The translations under genes were made by a program, and so were the position numbers. A stretch of DNA of 64,000 bases from Chryseobacterium indologenes (GTDB taxonomy: Bacteria; Bacteroidota; Bacteroidia; Flavobacteriales; Weeksellaceae), in assembly GCF_002025665.1 (NCBI RefSeq), contig NZ_CP018786.1, positions 1,488,001 to 1,552,000 of the forward strand, given 5' to 3'. The stretch's first letter is position 1, and every line of letters begins with the position of its first letter. Shown one piece after another: positions 35,726 through 45,530 of the stretch. The notes under the pieces were generated by a model. It ran no database searches, was not told the DNA's origin, and saw nothing but the letters and a program-made list of their open reading frames with translations.

Positions 35726-36730
35726 TTGAAGCCTACTATTTCTATTGTCGTTGCCATTTACAACCGAAAAGATGAACTTTTTGAGTTGTTGACCTCTCTT
35801 ACTCAGCAGACAGATAAGGAGTTTGAGATCATTATTGTGGATGATGGTTCTTTAATCGACCTGAAACCTACCATTGAAAATTTTGATGGAATCCTGGATA
35901 TTAAATATTTCAGAAAGGATAACTCAGGACCGGGACTGACAAGAAATTATGGCGCAGCAAGAGCGGCTAACGAATGGCTGGTATTTGTAGACAGTGATGT
36001 CATCGTTGAAAAAGATTATATAGAACATATTAAAAATGATATCCTTACCATTCCTTGTGATGCATTTGGAGGGGCAGATAAAGCCCATAAAGGATTTAAT
36101 CTGATGCAGAAGGCTATTTCGTATTCTATGACTTCTGTTTTTACAACCGGAGGAATCAGAGGGAGCAAGAAAGCTGTTTCGAAATTTCAACCCAGAAGTT
36201 TTAATATGGGCGTGAAAAAAGCTGTTTTTGAAAAAGTAGGAGGATTTTCAGAAATGAGAATAGGTGAGGATCCGGATCTTTCCATGACGCTTTGGGAAAA
36301 TGGTTTTACCACTGCTTTTTTTGATGACATAGCTGTATATCATAAACGTAGGGTTGATTTTGGAAAATTCTCCAAACAGGTTTACCAATTTGGCTGTGCA
36401 AGACCGATTCTTAATCAGAGGCATCCGAACTATGTAAAGATTTCCTTTGCATTTCCTACTTTATTTATGTTGGGCTATGTGATGGGCTTTCTGGAATATT
36501 TTATTATGGGAAGAGGGATAATTCTTGCTTTCTACGGATTGTATACCTTTTTAGTATTATTCCATGCATTATTGTTGACTAAAAACATAAGTATTGCCGG
36601 TATGGCAGTTATTTCCACCTATATTCAAATGTTTTCTTATGGATATGGTTTCCTGAAATCCTGGATTTTGCTGAATGTTTTCAGAATGAAACCTGAGGAT
36701 GCTTTTCCGCATCATTATTATAAAAAGTAA
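35726..36730 (+). CDS. Family 2 glycosyltransferase, membrane-associated
   Basis: A 334-residue enzyme transferring a sugar from a nucleotide donor. The GT-A fold begins at residue 4 (ISIVVAIYNRK), with DDG at 39-41 and the metal-binding DSD at 89-91. Two or three hydrophobic helices near the C-terminus (about 232-315) suggest it sits at the inner membrane. The start is TTG; an in-frame stop lies just upstream and no in-frame ATG is suitable. The consensus promoter 13 bases before supports this start. It is a single gene, so its polymer (glycan, lipid or protein) is unknown. Confidence 0.9.
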   Translation: MKPTISIVVAIYNRKDELFELLTSLTQQTDKEFEIIIVDDGSLIDLKPTIENFDGILDIKYFRKDNSGPGLTRNYGAARAANEWLVFVDSDVIVEKDYIEHIKNDILTIPCDAFGGADKAHKGFNLMQKAISYSMTSVFTTGGIRGSKKAVSKFQPRSFNMGVKKAVFEKVGGFSEMRIGEDPDLSMTLWENGFTTAFFDDIAVYHKRRVDFGKFSKQVYQFGCARPILNQRHPNYVKISFAFPTLFMLGYVMGFLEYFIMGRGIILAFYGLYTFLVLFHALLLTKNISIAGMAVISTYIQMFSYGYGFLKSWILLNVFRMKPEDAFPHHYYKK

Positions 36731-36740
36731 TTTAAGTTTT

Positions 36741-36860
36741 GGCTAAAGCCGATCGAAAGAATTCTTTTTTGATAAATGGGCTAAAGTCCATTCCTATTGA
36801 TTTTTTTGCTTGTAATTATACACAATCTTTGTCATTCCGCAGGAATCTAAGCGGCTGGAG
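36741..36860. repeat. Remnants of dispersed spacer repeats
   Basis: GGCTAAAGCC (36741-36750) and GGGCTAAAGTCC (36778-36789) are related near-palindromes. After them stands TTTGTCATTCCGCAGGAATCT (about 36829-36849), one arm of a pattern that I recall as common in flavobacterial spacers. No reading frame is present. Confidence 0.4.
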
Positions 36861-36880
36861 TTATCAATTAAGAAAATAAA

Positions 36881-36912
36881 AAAAGGCTGTTTCAAACGAA
36901 ACAGCCTTTTTT
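36881..36912. terminator. Bidirectional hairpin terminator
   Basis: A 13-bp stem (AAAAGGCTGTTTC / GAAACAGCCTTTT) with loop AAAC, between the glycosyltransferase and the convergent PLP enzyme gene. Confidence 0.9.
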
Positions 36913-36921
36913 ACAATAAAT

Positions 36922-38151
36922 TTAGATGGTAGAAATGTTTTCATGGTGGTTAAGAACTCCTACTTTCAACATACATTCCTTCATTTTATGATAAGTTCTT
37001 TTGATATCGTGGTCTAGGCCAATGGAGAATCTGATCAGTCCGTCAGAAATCCCTATGGAAGCTCTTTCTTCTTCAGGGATTTCAGATGAGGTAGATTTTC
37101 CTGAGCATGAGAATAGGGTTTTATAGAATCCTAAACTCACGGCAAGATACCCCAGATTTTCTGTCTGCATCAGTTCCATCAGTTCATTTGCTTTTTCTGT
37201 TGTTCCGGCATCCAGAGTCAGTAATCCTCCGTATCCGTATTCTTCATGAATCATACTTTTCATTAATTCATGGTTTTTGTGTGATGGTAAACCTGGATAA
37301 GAGACCTTTAGTCCGTCTTTTTCGAATCTTTCTGCCAGATACATGGCATTGTGGCTATGCTGCTTGATTCTGATATGTAATGTTCTCAGGTTTTTTAAGA
37401 TACTTGAAGATCTTAAACTGTCCATCGTTGGACCAAGAAGCATACACGCCCCGGAGTTTACATTTTTGGTGTCATCAATAAATGCCTGAGTTGCACAATA
37501 TACTCCTCCTACGGTATCACTGCTTCCGTTGATAAACTTTGTTAAACTGTGAATCACCACATCAGCCCCGAATAATGTCGGAGAGATAGAAAGAGGAGAG
37601 AAGGTATTATCTACAATCAGTTTCAGGTTGTGTTTTTTACAGATTTCGGAAAGTTTTCTAAGGTCTGCTACTTCAAGTAACGGATTGCTCACACTTTCAC
37701 AATAAATAACTTTAGTATTGGGAGTGATTGCTTTTTCTATAGATTCAAAATTGTTGATATCAACAAAAGTGGTTGCTACATTAAACTGAGGGAAGAAATT
37801 TTTAAGAAAAGCATAAGTTCCCCCGTAGATGGTTCGGCTTGAAATAATATGGTCTCCACTTTTGCACACCTGCATCAAAACGGAAGTAATAGCTCCCATT
37901 CCGGATGCCGTAACGTTGGCAGATTCTGTGTTTTCCATCTTGGCAAGAGCCTGGGCCAGATAAAGATTCATGGGTGATGAATGTCTGGAATACAGATAAC
38001 ACCCTTCCGCATTTCCTTCGAAAGTATCAAACATGGTCTTTGCGGAAAGGAATGTATAGGTAGAGCTATCAGAGATAGAAGGATTCACTCCTCCGAATTC
38101 ACCAAAATACTGAAGATCCTGGATCTCATTGGCTGCGTTAAAGTTTTCCAT
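36922..38151 (-). CDS. Cys/Met-metabolism PLP-dependent enzyme (trans-sulfuration family)
   Basis: A 409-residue enzyme of the cystathionine gamma-synthase / lyase fold. The PLP lysine is Lys205 in HSLTKF and the ring-binding aspartate Asp181 in DNTFSPL. The motif LYSRHSSPMN near residue 55 binds the phosphate of the neighbouring subunit. The position that is Cys116 in methionine gamma-lyases is glycine here (TIYGGTYAF), so a classic methionine gamma-lyase is less likely than a cystathionine lyase or another C-S-lyase. The divergent Lrp-type regulator gene suggests control by an amino acid. Confidence 0.88.
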   Translation of the reverse strand: MENFNAANEIQDLQYFGEFGGVNPSISDSSTYTFLSAKTMFDTFEGNAEGCYLYSRHSSPMNLYLAQALAKMENTESANVTASGMGAITSVLMQVCKSGDHIISSRTIYGGTYAFLKNFFPQFNVATTFVDINNFESIEKAITPNTKVIYCESVSNPLLEVADLRKLSEICKKHNLKLIVDNTFSPLSISPTLFGADVVIHSLTKFINGSSDTVGGVYCATQAFIDDTKNVNSGACMLLGPTMDSLRSSSILKNLRTLHIRIKQHSHNAMYLAERFEKDGLKVSYPGLPSHKNHELMKSMIHEEYGYGGLLTLDAGTTEKANELMELMQTENLGYLAVSLGFYKTLFSCSGKSTSSEIPEEERASIGISDGLIRFSIGLDHDIKRTYHKMKECMLKVGVLNHHENISTI

Positions 38152-38307
38152 AAATATTGTTTTATTTTATTGTTCCAATTTGCATTAATTTCATAATAAT
38201 TACAATATAAATTTGAATTTATAGAATATAAAACTGTAAAATATTGTTTATTTAGAAAAAATATTTAGTATCTTCGATATTATTAAATTTTTACCAAAAA
38301 AATATCT

Positions 38308-38766
38308 ATGGAACTTGACGAAACAGATAAGAAACTGTTACTTTTTTTACAGGAAGACTGTAAGCAAACCACCAAAGAGCTGTCCGGTAAGCTTGGATTG
38401 TCGGTTACAGCAATTTATGAGCGTGTAAAAAAGCTTGAAAATGCAGGGGTTATCTCAAAATATGTAGCCTTGCTGGACAAAAGTAAAGTTAAGAAAAATT
38501 TTATCGTGTTGTGTCATGTAAAACTAAGCCAGCATAAAAAAGAATTTGTACTGCAGTTTGAAAAGGAAGTGATGGATCTTCAGGAAGTAACAGAATGCTT
38601 CCATGTAAGCGGAGATTATGATTATATTCTTAAAATAGGAGTGAAAGATATTGAAGATTACCGCAGCTTTATGCTGACAAAACTAACAACGCTTCAACAC
38701 ATTGCAAGTACGCACAGTTCTTTTATGATCTCCGAAGTGAAAAATACGACGGCCATCATATTATAG
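38308..38766 (+). CDS. Lrp/AsnC-family transcriptional regulator
   Basis: A 152-residue regulator with an N-terminal winged helix-turn-helix (ETDKKLLLFLQEDCKQTT, then KELSGKLGLSVTAIYERVKKLE) and a C-terminal RAM domain for amino-acid binding (VTECFHVSGDYDYILKIGVKD). Length is normal for the family. It is divergent from the Cys/Met PLP enzyme, with 156 AT-rich bases between, where it probably binds and regulates both genes. A TATCTTCG element at 38269-38276 is a variant -7 box. Confidence 0.94.
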   Translation: MELDETDKKLLLFLQEDCKQTTKELSGKLGLSVTAIYERVKKLENAGVISKYVALLDKSKVKKNFIVLCHVKLSQHKKEFVLQFEKEVMDLQEVTECFHVSGDYDYILKIGVKDIEDYRSFMLTKLTTLQHIASTHSSFMISEVKNTTAIIL

Positions 38767-38789
38767 ATTATCAATGAGTTATTAGTCAG

Positions 38790-39875
38790 TTATTGGTCTG
38801 TTTTGGTTATTTTATCAATGAAATAATGAAGTCTTTTAATCTCTGTTCTTCCTTTGTTTTTACCATTCAAAAAACAGGTGGTTACAATCACCATTTTTAA
38901 ATCAGGAATAACGCAGATAAGCTGTCCGCCATAACCGGTGGCTACAAAAGCCTGATGCCCGTTGGTTTTTCTTCGCCACCAGTAATAGCCGTAACCGTTG
39001 GCATTCGGCATGACATCCCAGGCATCCAGTTTTACCTGTTCAGAAGTAGATTCCTGAATCCATTTTGAAGAGACGATCTGTTTGCCGCTAAATTTTCCGT
39101 TGTTCAGGATCATAGTGCCGAATTTCAGCATGTCTTCAGGTTTCATAAACATTTCCGAACTTGCGATATTCCTGTTCATGGAGTCTGTATCCCATCTGGG
39201 AGTATTCATCTTTAATGGTCTGAAAAGATTTTCTGTAGCAAATTGCTTCAAATTCGTTTTTACGATTTTGGCTAATGCCGCACCGAAAAGATGGGTTTCA
39301 CCGCTGTTATAATTAAATACAGTTCCGGGATATTCTTCAAAAGGAAGATCCAGTATAAATTTTACAGGATCACCGGAAAAAGACATAGCTGTCGAAATTT
39401 TTGAATTTTCAACCCAGTCAAAACCTCCCTGCATAGTCAGTAGGTTTTTTAAAGTTAGTGTATTTCTGATGGAATCATGAGCTACTTTTCCTTCAATATT
39501 GGAAATGTTTTTGAAGCTGCTCCTTGAAACATTGTATTCCGGAAGAATTTTTAAAACCGGAGTATTGAGGTTGGGAAGTATGTTTTTATCCTGTGCAATA
39601 CCTGCCAGCACAGAGACAATACTTTTGGTGACAGATTTTATACTGAAGATGGTTTCTTTATTAGCGCCATGGAAATACTGCTCATAAATTACCTTATTAT
39701 TTTGTGAAGCAATGAAAGATCCCAGAGAAGGAATACTATCATTAATTTCTTTGGTAAATCCGTCTGTAAACTCTTTGGGTAACTCTTTGTTGAAAGCTGC
39801 CTGTGATTTTACTTTAGGGCAGAATAAGGCAAGACATAACATTGTGATAGCCTGCAGAAGTTGCTTAGATTTCAT
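38790..39875 (-). CDS. Beta-lactamase-fold serine hydrolase, exported
   Basis: A 361-residue protein with a signal peptide ending near residue 25 (CPKVKSQ). SxxK is SVTK at 81-84, a YNSG motif stands for YxN, and ATGYGGQLI gives the third element. It resembles the 6-aminohexanoate-dimer hydrolase / EstB type of the fold, without the C-terminal domain seen in the other serine hydrolase of this window. The substrate is not known. It lies 200 bases downstream of the bestrophin gene on the same strand. Confidence 0.88.
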   Translation of the reverse strand: MKSKQLLQAITMLCLALFCPKVKSQAAFNKELPKEFTDGFTKEINDSIPSLGSFIASQNNKVIYEQYFHGANKETIFSIKSVTKSIVSVLAGIAQDKNILPNLNTPVLKILPEYNVSRSSFKNISNIEGKVAHDSIRNTLTLKNLLTMQGGFDWVENSKISTAMSFSGDPVKFILDLPFEEYPGTVFNYNSGETHLFGAALAKIVKTNLKQFATENLFRPLKMNTPRWDTDSMNRNIASSEMFMKPEDMLKFGTMILNNGKFSGKQIVSSKWIQESTSEQVKLDAWDVMPNANGYGYYWWRRKTNGHQAFVATGYGGQLICVIPDLKMVIVTTCFLNGKNKGRTEIKRLHYFIDKITKTDQ

Positions 39876-40076
39876 TGTTTACAAAAGGAAGGATAAAATT
39901 ATTAGTTGATGAAAAAAGTAAAAGCTAAATCGATTTGGATGAATCAATATAGCTTGTGCTTTCAATGCTTCTAAATTATGAAAAACAATGAAATTTTTGA
40001 ATACGTTTTAAAGAATATTTTAAAGTTTTACAATGATTTTGATATAAAGTTTAAATTTTCAATATGCTTAAAGAAA

Positions 40077-41108
40077 TTAAACCAAAACTCCATTTTTAGA
40101 TGAAATAGGATCAGGAAGCTCTGTTTCTCCGCTCATCTGAAGAAGGTCTATTTCAATGGTTCTGCAGATTGAAAGCATCGGAACGTCAAACATTAATCCT
40201 GCAAAAGGATTTTCAGAATAATCTCCTACCAGTTCCATAATGATATAAATCCACCCGATGATGATACAGAAAGGAATAGAAGTCCATATTCCCCAATCGC
40301 CAAGCTTTGCAAACTCATTCACTAATCCTAATGGGAGAAGCATGATAAAGAGAATATTGAAAACAAAAGCTGTGCTGGCAAACTGTCTTGGAGATGGGAA
40401 TTTCTTGATTCTTTCTGCCTGTCCCTGGAAATTATAGAATTCATTCAGGCTGTTTTGAAGCTGGGTCTGGTTGAATTCTGTGATGGCATTCATATTTTTC
40501 AGCTCATTGATGTCTTTTGCCTGCTGGGCAACTAAATAGGTGGCGAAGTTTTTATAATCGTTTTTAAGCTCATATTCTTCTTCAGAAAGATATTTGTGAA
40601 GGAAAATAGGGGCTCTTCCATAATCAGGAAAACCTGCCTTGATTAATCTGTTTCTTCTCAGGTTGATATTTCCGAATTTATTATTTTCAGTACTGATATG
40701 TTCCCATTCTGTAGGCACCAGAAGTTGTTCACGGAAAGTATATAGCCATGCAATATGACGATAAACGATTCTTCTCTTACGGTCTTCAAGATCAAAAACT
40801 CCAATTTCTTCATTTTTGGTATCGAAAGCATACACCATCGACGCAAATGAACGACTGGAATTCACAATTCCGCCCCATATTTTTCTGGCTTCCCAAAGTC
40901 TGTCATAGGCCTGGTTGTTTTTAAAACCCACAAGGAATGCTTCTGCTGTACCAATTAATGCTACAGGAACCCATGGAATTGTCATCCAGTGCCAGTTAAA
41001 GAAATAAAAGAAAACAGCAATCAAGGTACACCAGATAGAGATAAGGATAAGATGTACACCGGCTAGATTGAGGACCTGTTTATAATTGACGTATTTGGTT
41101 GTGATCAT
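40077..41108 (-). CDS. Bestrophin-family anion channel
   Basis: A 343-residue membrane protein of the bestrophin (formerly UPF0187) family, pentameric anion or cation channels. The family pattern is clear: PWVPVALIGTAEAFLVGFKNNQAYDRLWEARKIWGG split into its two halves, then SSRSFASMVYAF, and near the C-terminus NPFAGLMFDVPMLSICRTIEIDL. Four hydrophobic regions are seen. I start at the ATG giving MITTKYVNYKQ; the longer frame to 41156 adds 16 residues unlike the family. Confidence 0.92.
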   Translation of the reverse strand: MITTKYVNYKQVLNLAGVHLILISIWCTLIAVFFYFFNWHWMTIPWVPVALIGTAEAFLVGFKNNQAYDRLWEARKIWGGIVNSSRSFASMVYAFDTKNEEIGVFDLEDRKRRIVYRHIAWLYTFREQLLVPTEWEHISTENNKFGNINLRRNRLIKAGFPDYGRAPIFLHKYLSEEEYELKNDYKNFATYLVAQQAKDINELKNMNAITEFNQTQLQNSLNEFYNFQGQAERIKKFPSPRQFASTAFVFNILFIMLLPLGLVNEFAKLGDWGIWTSIPFCIIIGWIYIIMELVGDYSENPFAGLMFDVPMLSICRTIEIDLLQMSGETELPDPISSKNGVLV

Positions 41109-41187
41109 AAAGTTGCGTGGAATTTTTGGTGTGCAAACAAACAAAATAGATACCAAAATAAGGCATCCGTTCTGTTTATTAAAAATA

Positions 41188-41218
41188 ATAAAAAAAACCT
41201 CTGATTTTTCAGAGGTTT
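41188..41218 (-). terminator. Hairpin terminator after the E1 dehydrogenase gene
   Basis: A perfect 10-bp stem (AAACCTCTGA / TCAGAGGTTT) with loop TTTT; on the minus strand eight T follow. Confidence 0.88.
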
Positions 41219-41225
41219 CATATAT

Positions 41226-43298
41226 TTAATATTTCAGCATTTCTTCGATCTTACTGCTAAGCTTTTCAGCATTTGGAAGCATCTCTTTTTCCAGCACCAG
41301 ATTGATCGGGACAGCAGGTACATCCAGAGATCCCATCGTTTCTACAGGTGCATCAAGATACTTGAAGCAGTTTTTAGAAATACGATGCGCAAATGCTTCT
41401 GCAAAAGAGTTGTTGAGTTGCTCTTCTGTAAGAACGATACATTTTCCATGTGCTTTTACTCTTTCAAAAACAAGTTCTTCATCCAGAGGAATTAATGTTC
41501 TTAAATCAATTACTTCAACTCTTCCGTTGAAATTCTTGGCTGCTTCTTTAGCCCAGTAAACTCCCATACCGTAAGTAACTACTAATAAAGTTCTGCCTTT
41601 TTCAGTTTCATCTTTATCAGCTTCAATGATCACTTTACCTTTTCCGAATGGAAGAACATAGTCTTCAGCAGGTTCTATCGTTTTAGCATCTTCAGTTCCC
41701 GGAACTTTACTCCAGTATAATCCTTTGTGTTCCAGCATTACTACCGGATTCGGGTCATAATAAGCTGCTTTTAATAAACCTTTAAAGTCTGCAGCATTAC
41801 TTGGGTAAGCTATTTTGATTCCTTTGATATTGGCAAGTATACTTTCAACACTTCCACTGTGGTAAGGACCGCCGCCGCCATAGGCTCCGATAGGAACACG
41901 GATGATATTGCTTACAGGGAATTTTCCGCCACTTAAATAGCTGGATTTTGAAATCTCTGTGATTAACTGGTTGATTCCCGGATAGATATAATCTGCAAAC
42001 TGAACCTCAACGATGGGTTTCAATCCCACAGCGCTCATTCCGGCTGTAGATCCAATGATATAAGCTTCCTGAATGGCTGTATTGAATACTCTTTTGCTTC
42101 CGAATTTTTTTCCTAAAGTAACCGTTTCACGAAAAACTCCACCAATTCTTTCCCCTACATCCTGCCCGTAAAGAAGAGCTTCCGGATGTTTCCACATCAA
42201 TTCCTGTATTGCATGGATGGCAGCATCTACCATTACAATTTTTTCTCCGTTGGCAGGTTCACGTGTTCCAGTTTCCTCAGTGATTGGAGTAGGAGCAAAA
42301 ACGTGCTGCATTACAGTTTCAGGCTTTGGATCTTCTGCATTTTTAGCTTTTTCGAAAGCTTCTTCAGCTTCAAGACGTGCCTTTTTAGTTATTTGCTTTA
42401 AAAGATCCTCATCAACACCTGTTTCCAGTAAATGTTTTCTAAGGATTTCCCCCGGATCTTTAGCTCTGTGTTTTGTTAAGTCTTCTTCGTCTCTATAGAA
42501 TTCTCTTCTTACTCCTGAAGTGTGATGTCCGATCAATACAGTCTTTGCACAGACAACCAACGGTTTTCTTTCTGTTCTTACAAAGTCTACGGCTTTTTTC
42601 ATAGCTTCAAAACTTTCTACGAAATCAGTTCCATCTACTCTCATTCTGCTTAATCCGGTAAATCCAGCTACAAAATCATAAGCGTCACAGGTTCTTGCCT
42701 CGTCTTTTGTTACGGAAATTCCCCATTCGTTATCCTGAACCAGAAAGATAATAGGAAGCTGGTGTAAAGCGGCAAATTGTAAAGCTTCACTTACTTCACC
42801 TTCTGTCACAGAATTATCTCCAAGACTACAAACCACAACAGGATTGTTTTCAAAATTCTGAAGGTTGAAATCCTGAATGTATTTGATACCCTGTGCTACT
42901 CCTGTCGTAGGAATGGTCTGCATTCCTGTGGCAGAACTCTGGTGAACAATTTTTGGCTTGTTTTCATCCCTACTTGAAGGGTGTGAGTAATATGATCTTC
43001 CTCCCGAAAAAGGATCATCAGCTTTGGCTAGTAATTGAAGCATTAATTGATAAGGTTCAAAACCGATCCCTAAAAGAATACTTTCGTCTCTGTAATAAGG
43101 AGAAACCCAGTCTTCTTTCTTTAGCTGATAAGCTGTTGCAAGCTGAATAGCTTCGTGACCTCTGGAAGTACTGTGAACGTATTTACATACATTTCTGTTT
43201 TCTTCATAGATGTCTGCCATGGCTTTCGCCAGCATCATATGATTATACGCTTTGAGTAATATATCCTGAGAAACTTTTTCGTGAAGTGCATTTTCCAT
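41226..43298 (-). CDS. Fused 2-oxoacid (branched-chain type) dehydrogenase E1 alpha-beta
   Basis: A 690-residue protein joining both subunits of the thiamine-diphosphate E1 component, which decarboxylates branched-chain 2-oxoacids in leucine, valine and isoleucine breakdown and supplies branched fatty-acid starters. The alpha half (1-about 345) carries the ThDP motif GDNSVTEGEVSEALQFAALH ending with the Asn of DNEWGI. The beta half (about 365-690) begins EKIVMVDAAIHAIQELMWKHP and includes GQDVGERIGGVFRET. This fused form is common in Bacteroidota. I start at MENALHEK; the longer frame adds an odd hydrophobic lead. E2 and E3 are not in the window. Confidence 0.94.
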   Translation of the reverse strand: MENALHEKVSQDILLKAYNHMMLAKAMADIYEENRNVCKYVHSTSRGHEAIQLATAYQLKKEDWVSPYYRDESILLGIGFEPYQLMLQLLAKADDPFSGGRSYYSHPSSRDENKPKIVHQSSATGMQTIPTTGVAQGIKYIQDFNLQNFENNPVVVCSLGDNSVTEGEVSEALQFAALHQLPIIFLVQDNEWGISVTKDEARTCDAYDFVAGFTGLSRMRVDGTDFVESFEAMKKAVDFVRTERKPLVVCAKTVLIGHHTSGVRREFYRDEEDLTKHRAKDPGEILRKHLLETGVDEDLLKQITKKARLEAEEAFEKAKNAEDPKPETVMQHVFAPTPITEETGTREPANGEKIVMVDAAIHAIQELMWKHPEALLYGQDVGERIGGVFRETVTLGKKFGSKRVFNTAIQEAYIIGSTAGMSAVGLKPIVEVQFADYIYPGINQLITEISKSSYLSGGKFPVSNIIRVPIGAYGGGGPYHSGSVESILANIKGIKIAYPSNAADFKGLLKAAYYDPNPVVMLEHKGLYWSKVPGTEDAKTIEPAEDYVLPFGKGKVIIEADKDETEKGRTLLVVTYGMGVYWAKEAAKNFNGRVEVIDLRTLIPLDEELVFERVKAHGKCIVLTEEQLNNSFAEAFAHRISKNCFKYLDAPVETMGSLDVPAVPINLVLEKEMLPNAEKLSSKIEEMLKY

Positions 43299-43314
43299 AG
43301 GAAGCAAATATACA

Positions 43315-43350
43315 TAAAAAAACAAAATACTAACAACTGTTAGTATTTTG
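43315..43350 (-). terminator. Hairpin terminator after the subtilase gene
   Basis: CAAAATACTAACA (43323-43335) pairs perfectly with TGTTAGTATTTTG (43338-43350). On the minus strand it is followed by a run of seven T and lies 23 bases after the subtilase stop. Confidence 0.8.
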
Positions 43351-43373
43351 TGTAAAATCTTTGTTGATATAGG

Positions 43374-45497
43374 TTATTCCTTAATCACTTTTTTAGAAAT
43401 AACATCTTTGTCTGTTTTTACTTCAATGATGTAAATTCCTTTTGTGTAAGTGGATAAATCTACTGCTTCTTTATCATTGTTAATGACACCTGTCTGTAAT
43501 TTTTTACCTGAAAGATCATAAACATTAAAAGTAGACTTTTTAGGCGCTTTTAATATATTGGTAAAGTCTTTTACAACACTTGGAGCTACGGTTACAGCAT
43601 CCATTGCGAATCCTGTTTCTTTAGTTCCTAATACTTCAGTAAATCCTGTTACGATAACAGAGTAGTTTTGAGGAGAAGTAACACTCGGAGAAGCGTTATT
43701 TTTTAATGTTCCTTTATGGGAAATTTCAATTCTATAAACAGCTCCTGGTGTCGGAGTATCAATAACTACCTGTTCAACATTGTCCACTGTATTGTCTCCT
43801 TTTGTTGCAGGCAACATTGGGTTATTGGCATCCAGTTTCCACGGAAGGTACGTTGTGTTGTTTGTTGTATTGATAATCTTTACATCTAAATCATTAATTA
43901 ATCTTGAAGTTCTGTTGTTATATAGATTATCCCACTGATTTGTAATGTTAGTGTACTCCGGATCAATCCAGGATATGGTTACTTTTAAGGGTTCAGTTCC
44001 GGATGCTTTAACTGTCTTAGTATTAACCGTACCATTATTTAATGTTTCATCATTAAATATGATGGTGTTGTTGGATTTTCCTACAAGAAGTTCAGCACCT
44101 TTTTTTGCATTAATGTATCCCCATCCGTACCATGGATCTGGGCCTATCTGACCAGCTTCAAGAGCTGAATGTACCATTAAAGTTTTTGAAGCAGAAGCAA
44201 TAAGCTGAGCATTGTTGAATAGGGATTTATAAATCTGCATCCAAAGTCCAATAATTCCGGCTACCTGAGGAGCTGCCATTGAGGTTCCGCTATTCACTTG
44301 CCAGGTTACACTTCCAGTTGTATTTTCTGCAGTAGATGCCATCCATACATCGGTGCCCGGAGCAGAAATATCTGGTTTAATACCACCGTCATCTCTTGGT
44401 CCTGCACTACTATAATCAGACTTTAAAACATCTGTAGCTGCAGTATATCTACTGCTATTTGTTGTAATAGGATCTGTTGCACCCACTACAATAATGTTTT
44501 TAGCTAATGAACTATACCCTATACAGTCATACCCTTGCGCACAGTTAGCAGGTGGTTCTGTACCTGTTGCATACGTAGAATACCCTGATCCGTTATAATA
44601 ATAAGCTGTTGTAGGACTGCCTGAATACCCTGGTCCGAATCCGAAATAATTTCCGGCAGATTTCACGATAGTATACGTTGGGTTATTATAAACGATTGCA
44701 TCATAAGCTCGGTCATTGGTATAATAGGTTCCCATTAGATCGTAATTAGTTCCGGAAATATAATTTCCTCCCCAATACCATCCGTTGGCAGGATATCCGT
44801 TTGCTGTAGTTTTATAATCCCAGGCAGCATTTATACCATAAGAGTGATTGGATATTTTAGGTTGAGCCAGCAAGATTTTATCAAATACAGTACTTGTGGC
44901 TGAGTTACCCGGTAGTGTTGTTGTTGCAAATCTGTAAGAATCCATTGTTGAGTTTAATGCGATTCCCATTGCATTTCCTGTGACTACGACTCCATTACTT
45001 GTGGCTGATAAAGGCGAAGATTTTGCACCGATAATACTTGCTACACCTGTTGAATGGGCACTATAAGCATTAGTGGCTGCCTCTTTGTTGGAAATTCTAC
45101 CTGCAGCGTTATTAAAAGCGGTATGAGCTTCATAAATTCTACCTCCATCAAAAATTGCATATACAATTCCTTCACCTTTAAATGATCCGGCTAGTCCATT
45201 GACACCTCCGGCAGTTGTTAAGGCATCAACATTGTTATTTAAAATTTGAGTTTGATCTTCTGACTGGTAAAAGTTGGGAACATTTCCACTAAACCCGGCC
45301 AGATTTTCTCTCATTTCCTGAATTATTTTTTGAGTTTCAGGATTTCTATCACTACCAAATCTTCTAGAAACATAAGAGTCAAACTTTTCATTATTCTCTT
45401 TGTTTTGCCTTTCAAATTCTCTCTTTAAACCATCGTTGTTTTGTGCACTTACTAAAGCTATTGCTAATGTGCTGATGAGAAGTAGATGTTTCTTCAT
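43374..45497 (-). CDS. Secreted subtilisin-like (S8) protease with a T9SS sorting domain
   Basis: A 707-residue protease exported by Sec and then T9SS. The signal peptide ends near residue 18 (LALVSAQ). The catalytic Asp is in VYAIFDGGRIYE, the His in YSAHSTGVASIIG and the Ser in NSGTSMAAPQVAG, so the triad is complete. A beta-sandwich domain follows (about 455-620). The last 75 residues are a type A sorting domain (FNVYDLSGKKLQTG, then DLSTYTKGIYIIEVKTD, ending KKVIKE), removed on secretion. I start at the ATG giving MKKHLLLI. A TATATTTG box stands 33 bases upstream. Confidence 0.93.
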   Translation of the reverse strand: MKKHLLLISTLAIALVSAQNNDGLKREFERQNKENNEKFDSYVSRRFGSDRNPETQKIIQEMRENLAGFSGNVPNFYQSEDQTQILNNNVDALTTAGGVNGLAGSFKGEGIVYAIFDGGRIYEAHTAFNNAAGRISNKEAATNAYSAHSTGVASIIGAKSSPLSATSNGVVVTGNAMGIALNSTMDSYRFATTTLPGNSATSTVFDKILLAQPKISNHSYGINAAWDYKTTANGYPANGWYWGGNYISGTNYDLMGTYYTNDRAYDAIVYNNPTYTIVKSAGNYFGFGPGYSGSPTTAYYYNGSGYSTYATGTEPPANCAQGYDCIGYSSLAKNIIVVGATDPITTNSSRYTAATDVLKSDYSSAGPRDDGGIKPDISAPGTDVWMASTAENTTGSVTWQVNSGTSMAAPQVAGIIGLWMQIYKSLFNNAQLIASASKTLMVHSALEAGQIGPDPWYGWGYINAKKGAELLVGKSNNTIIFNDETLNNGTVNTKTVKASGTEPLKVTISWIDPEYTNITNQWDNLYNNRTSRLINDLDVKIINTTNNTTYLPWKLDANNPMLPATKGDNTVDNVEQVVIDTPTPGAVYRIEISHKGTLKNNASPSVTSPQNYSVIVTGFTEVLGTKETGFAMDAVTVAPSVVKDFTNILKAPKKSTFNVYDLSGKKLQTGVINNDKEAVDLSTYTKGIYIIEVKTDKDVISKKVIKE

Positions 45498-45530
45498 TTT
45501 AGTTGTTGAAATATTAAAATTGTAATTCAT

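Noticed and set aside
43323..43350. The palindrome with ACTAACA/TGTTAGT as a second copy of the mntH-type operator
   Set aside because: The half-sites are in opposite order, and it lies directly after the subtilase stop with a T-run, so a terminator explains it.
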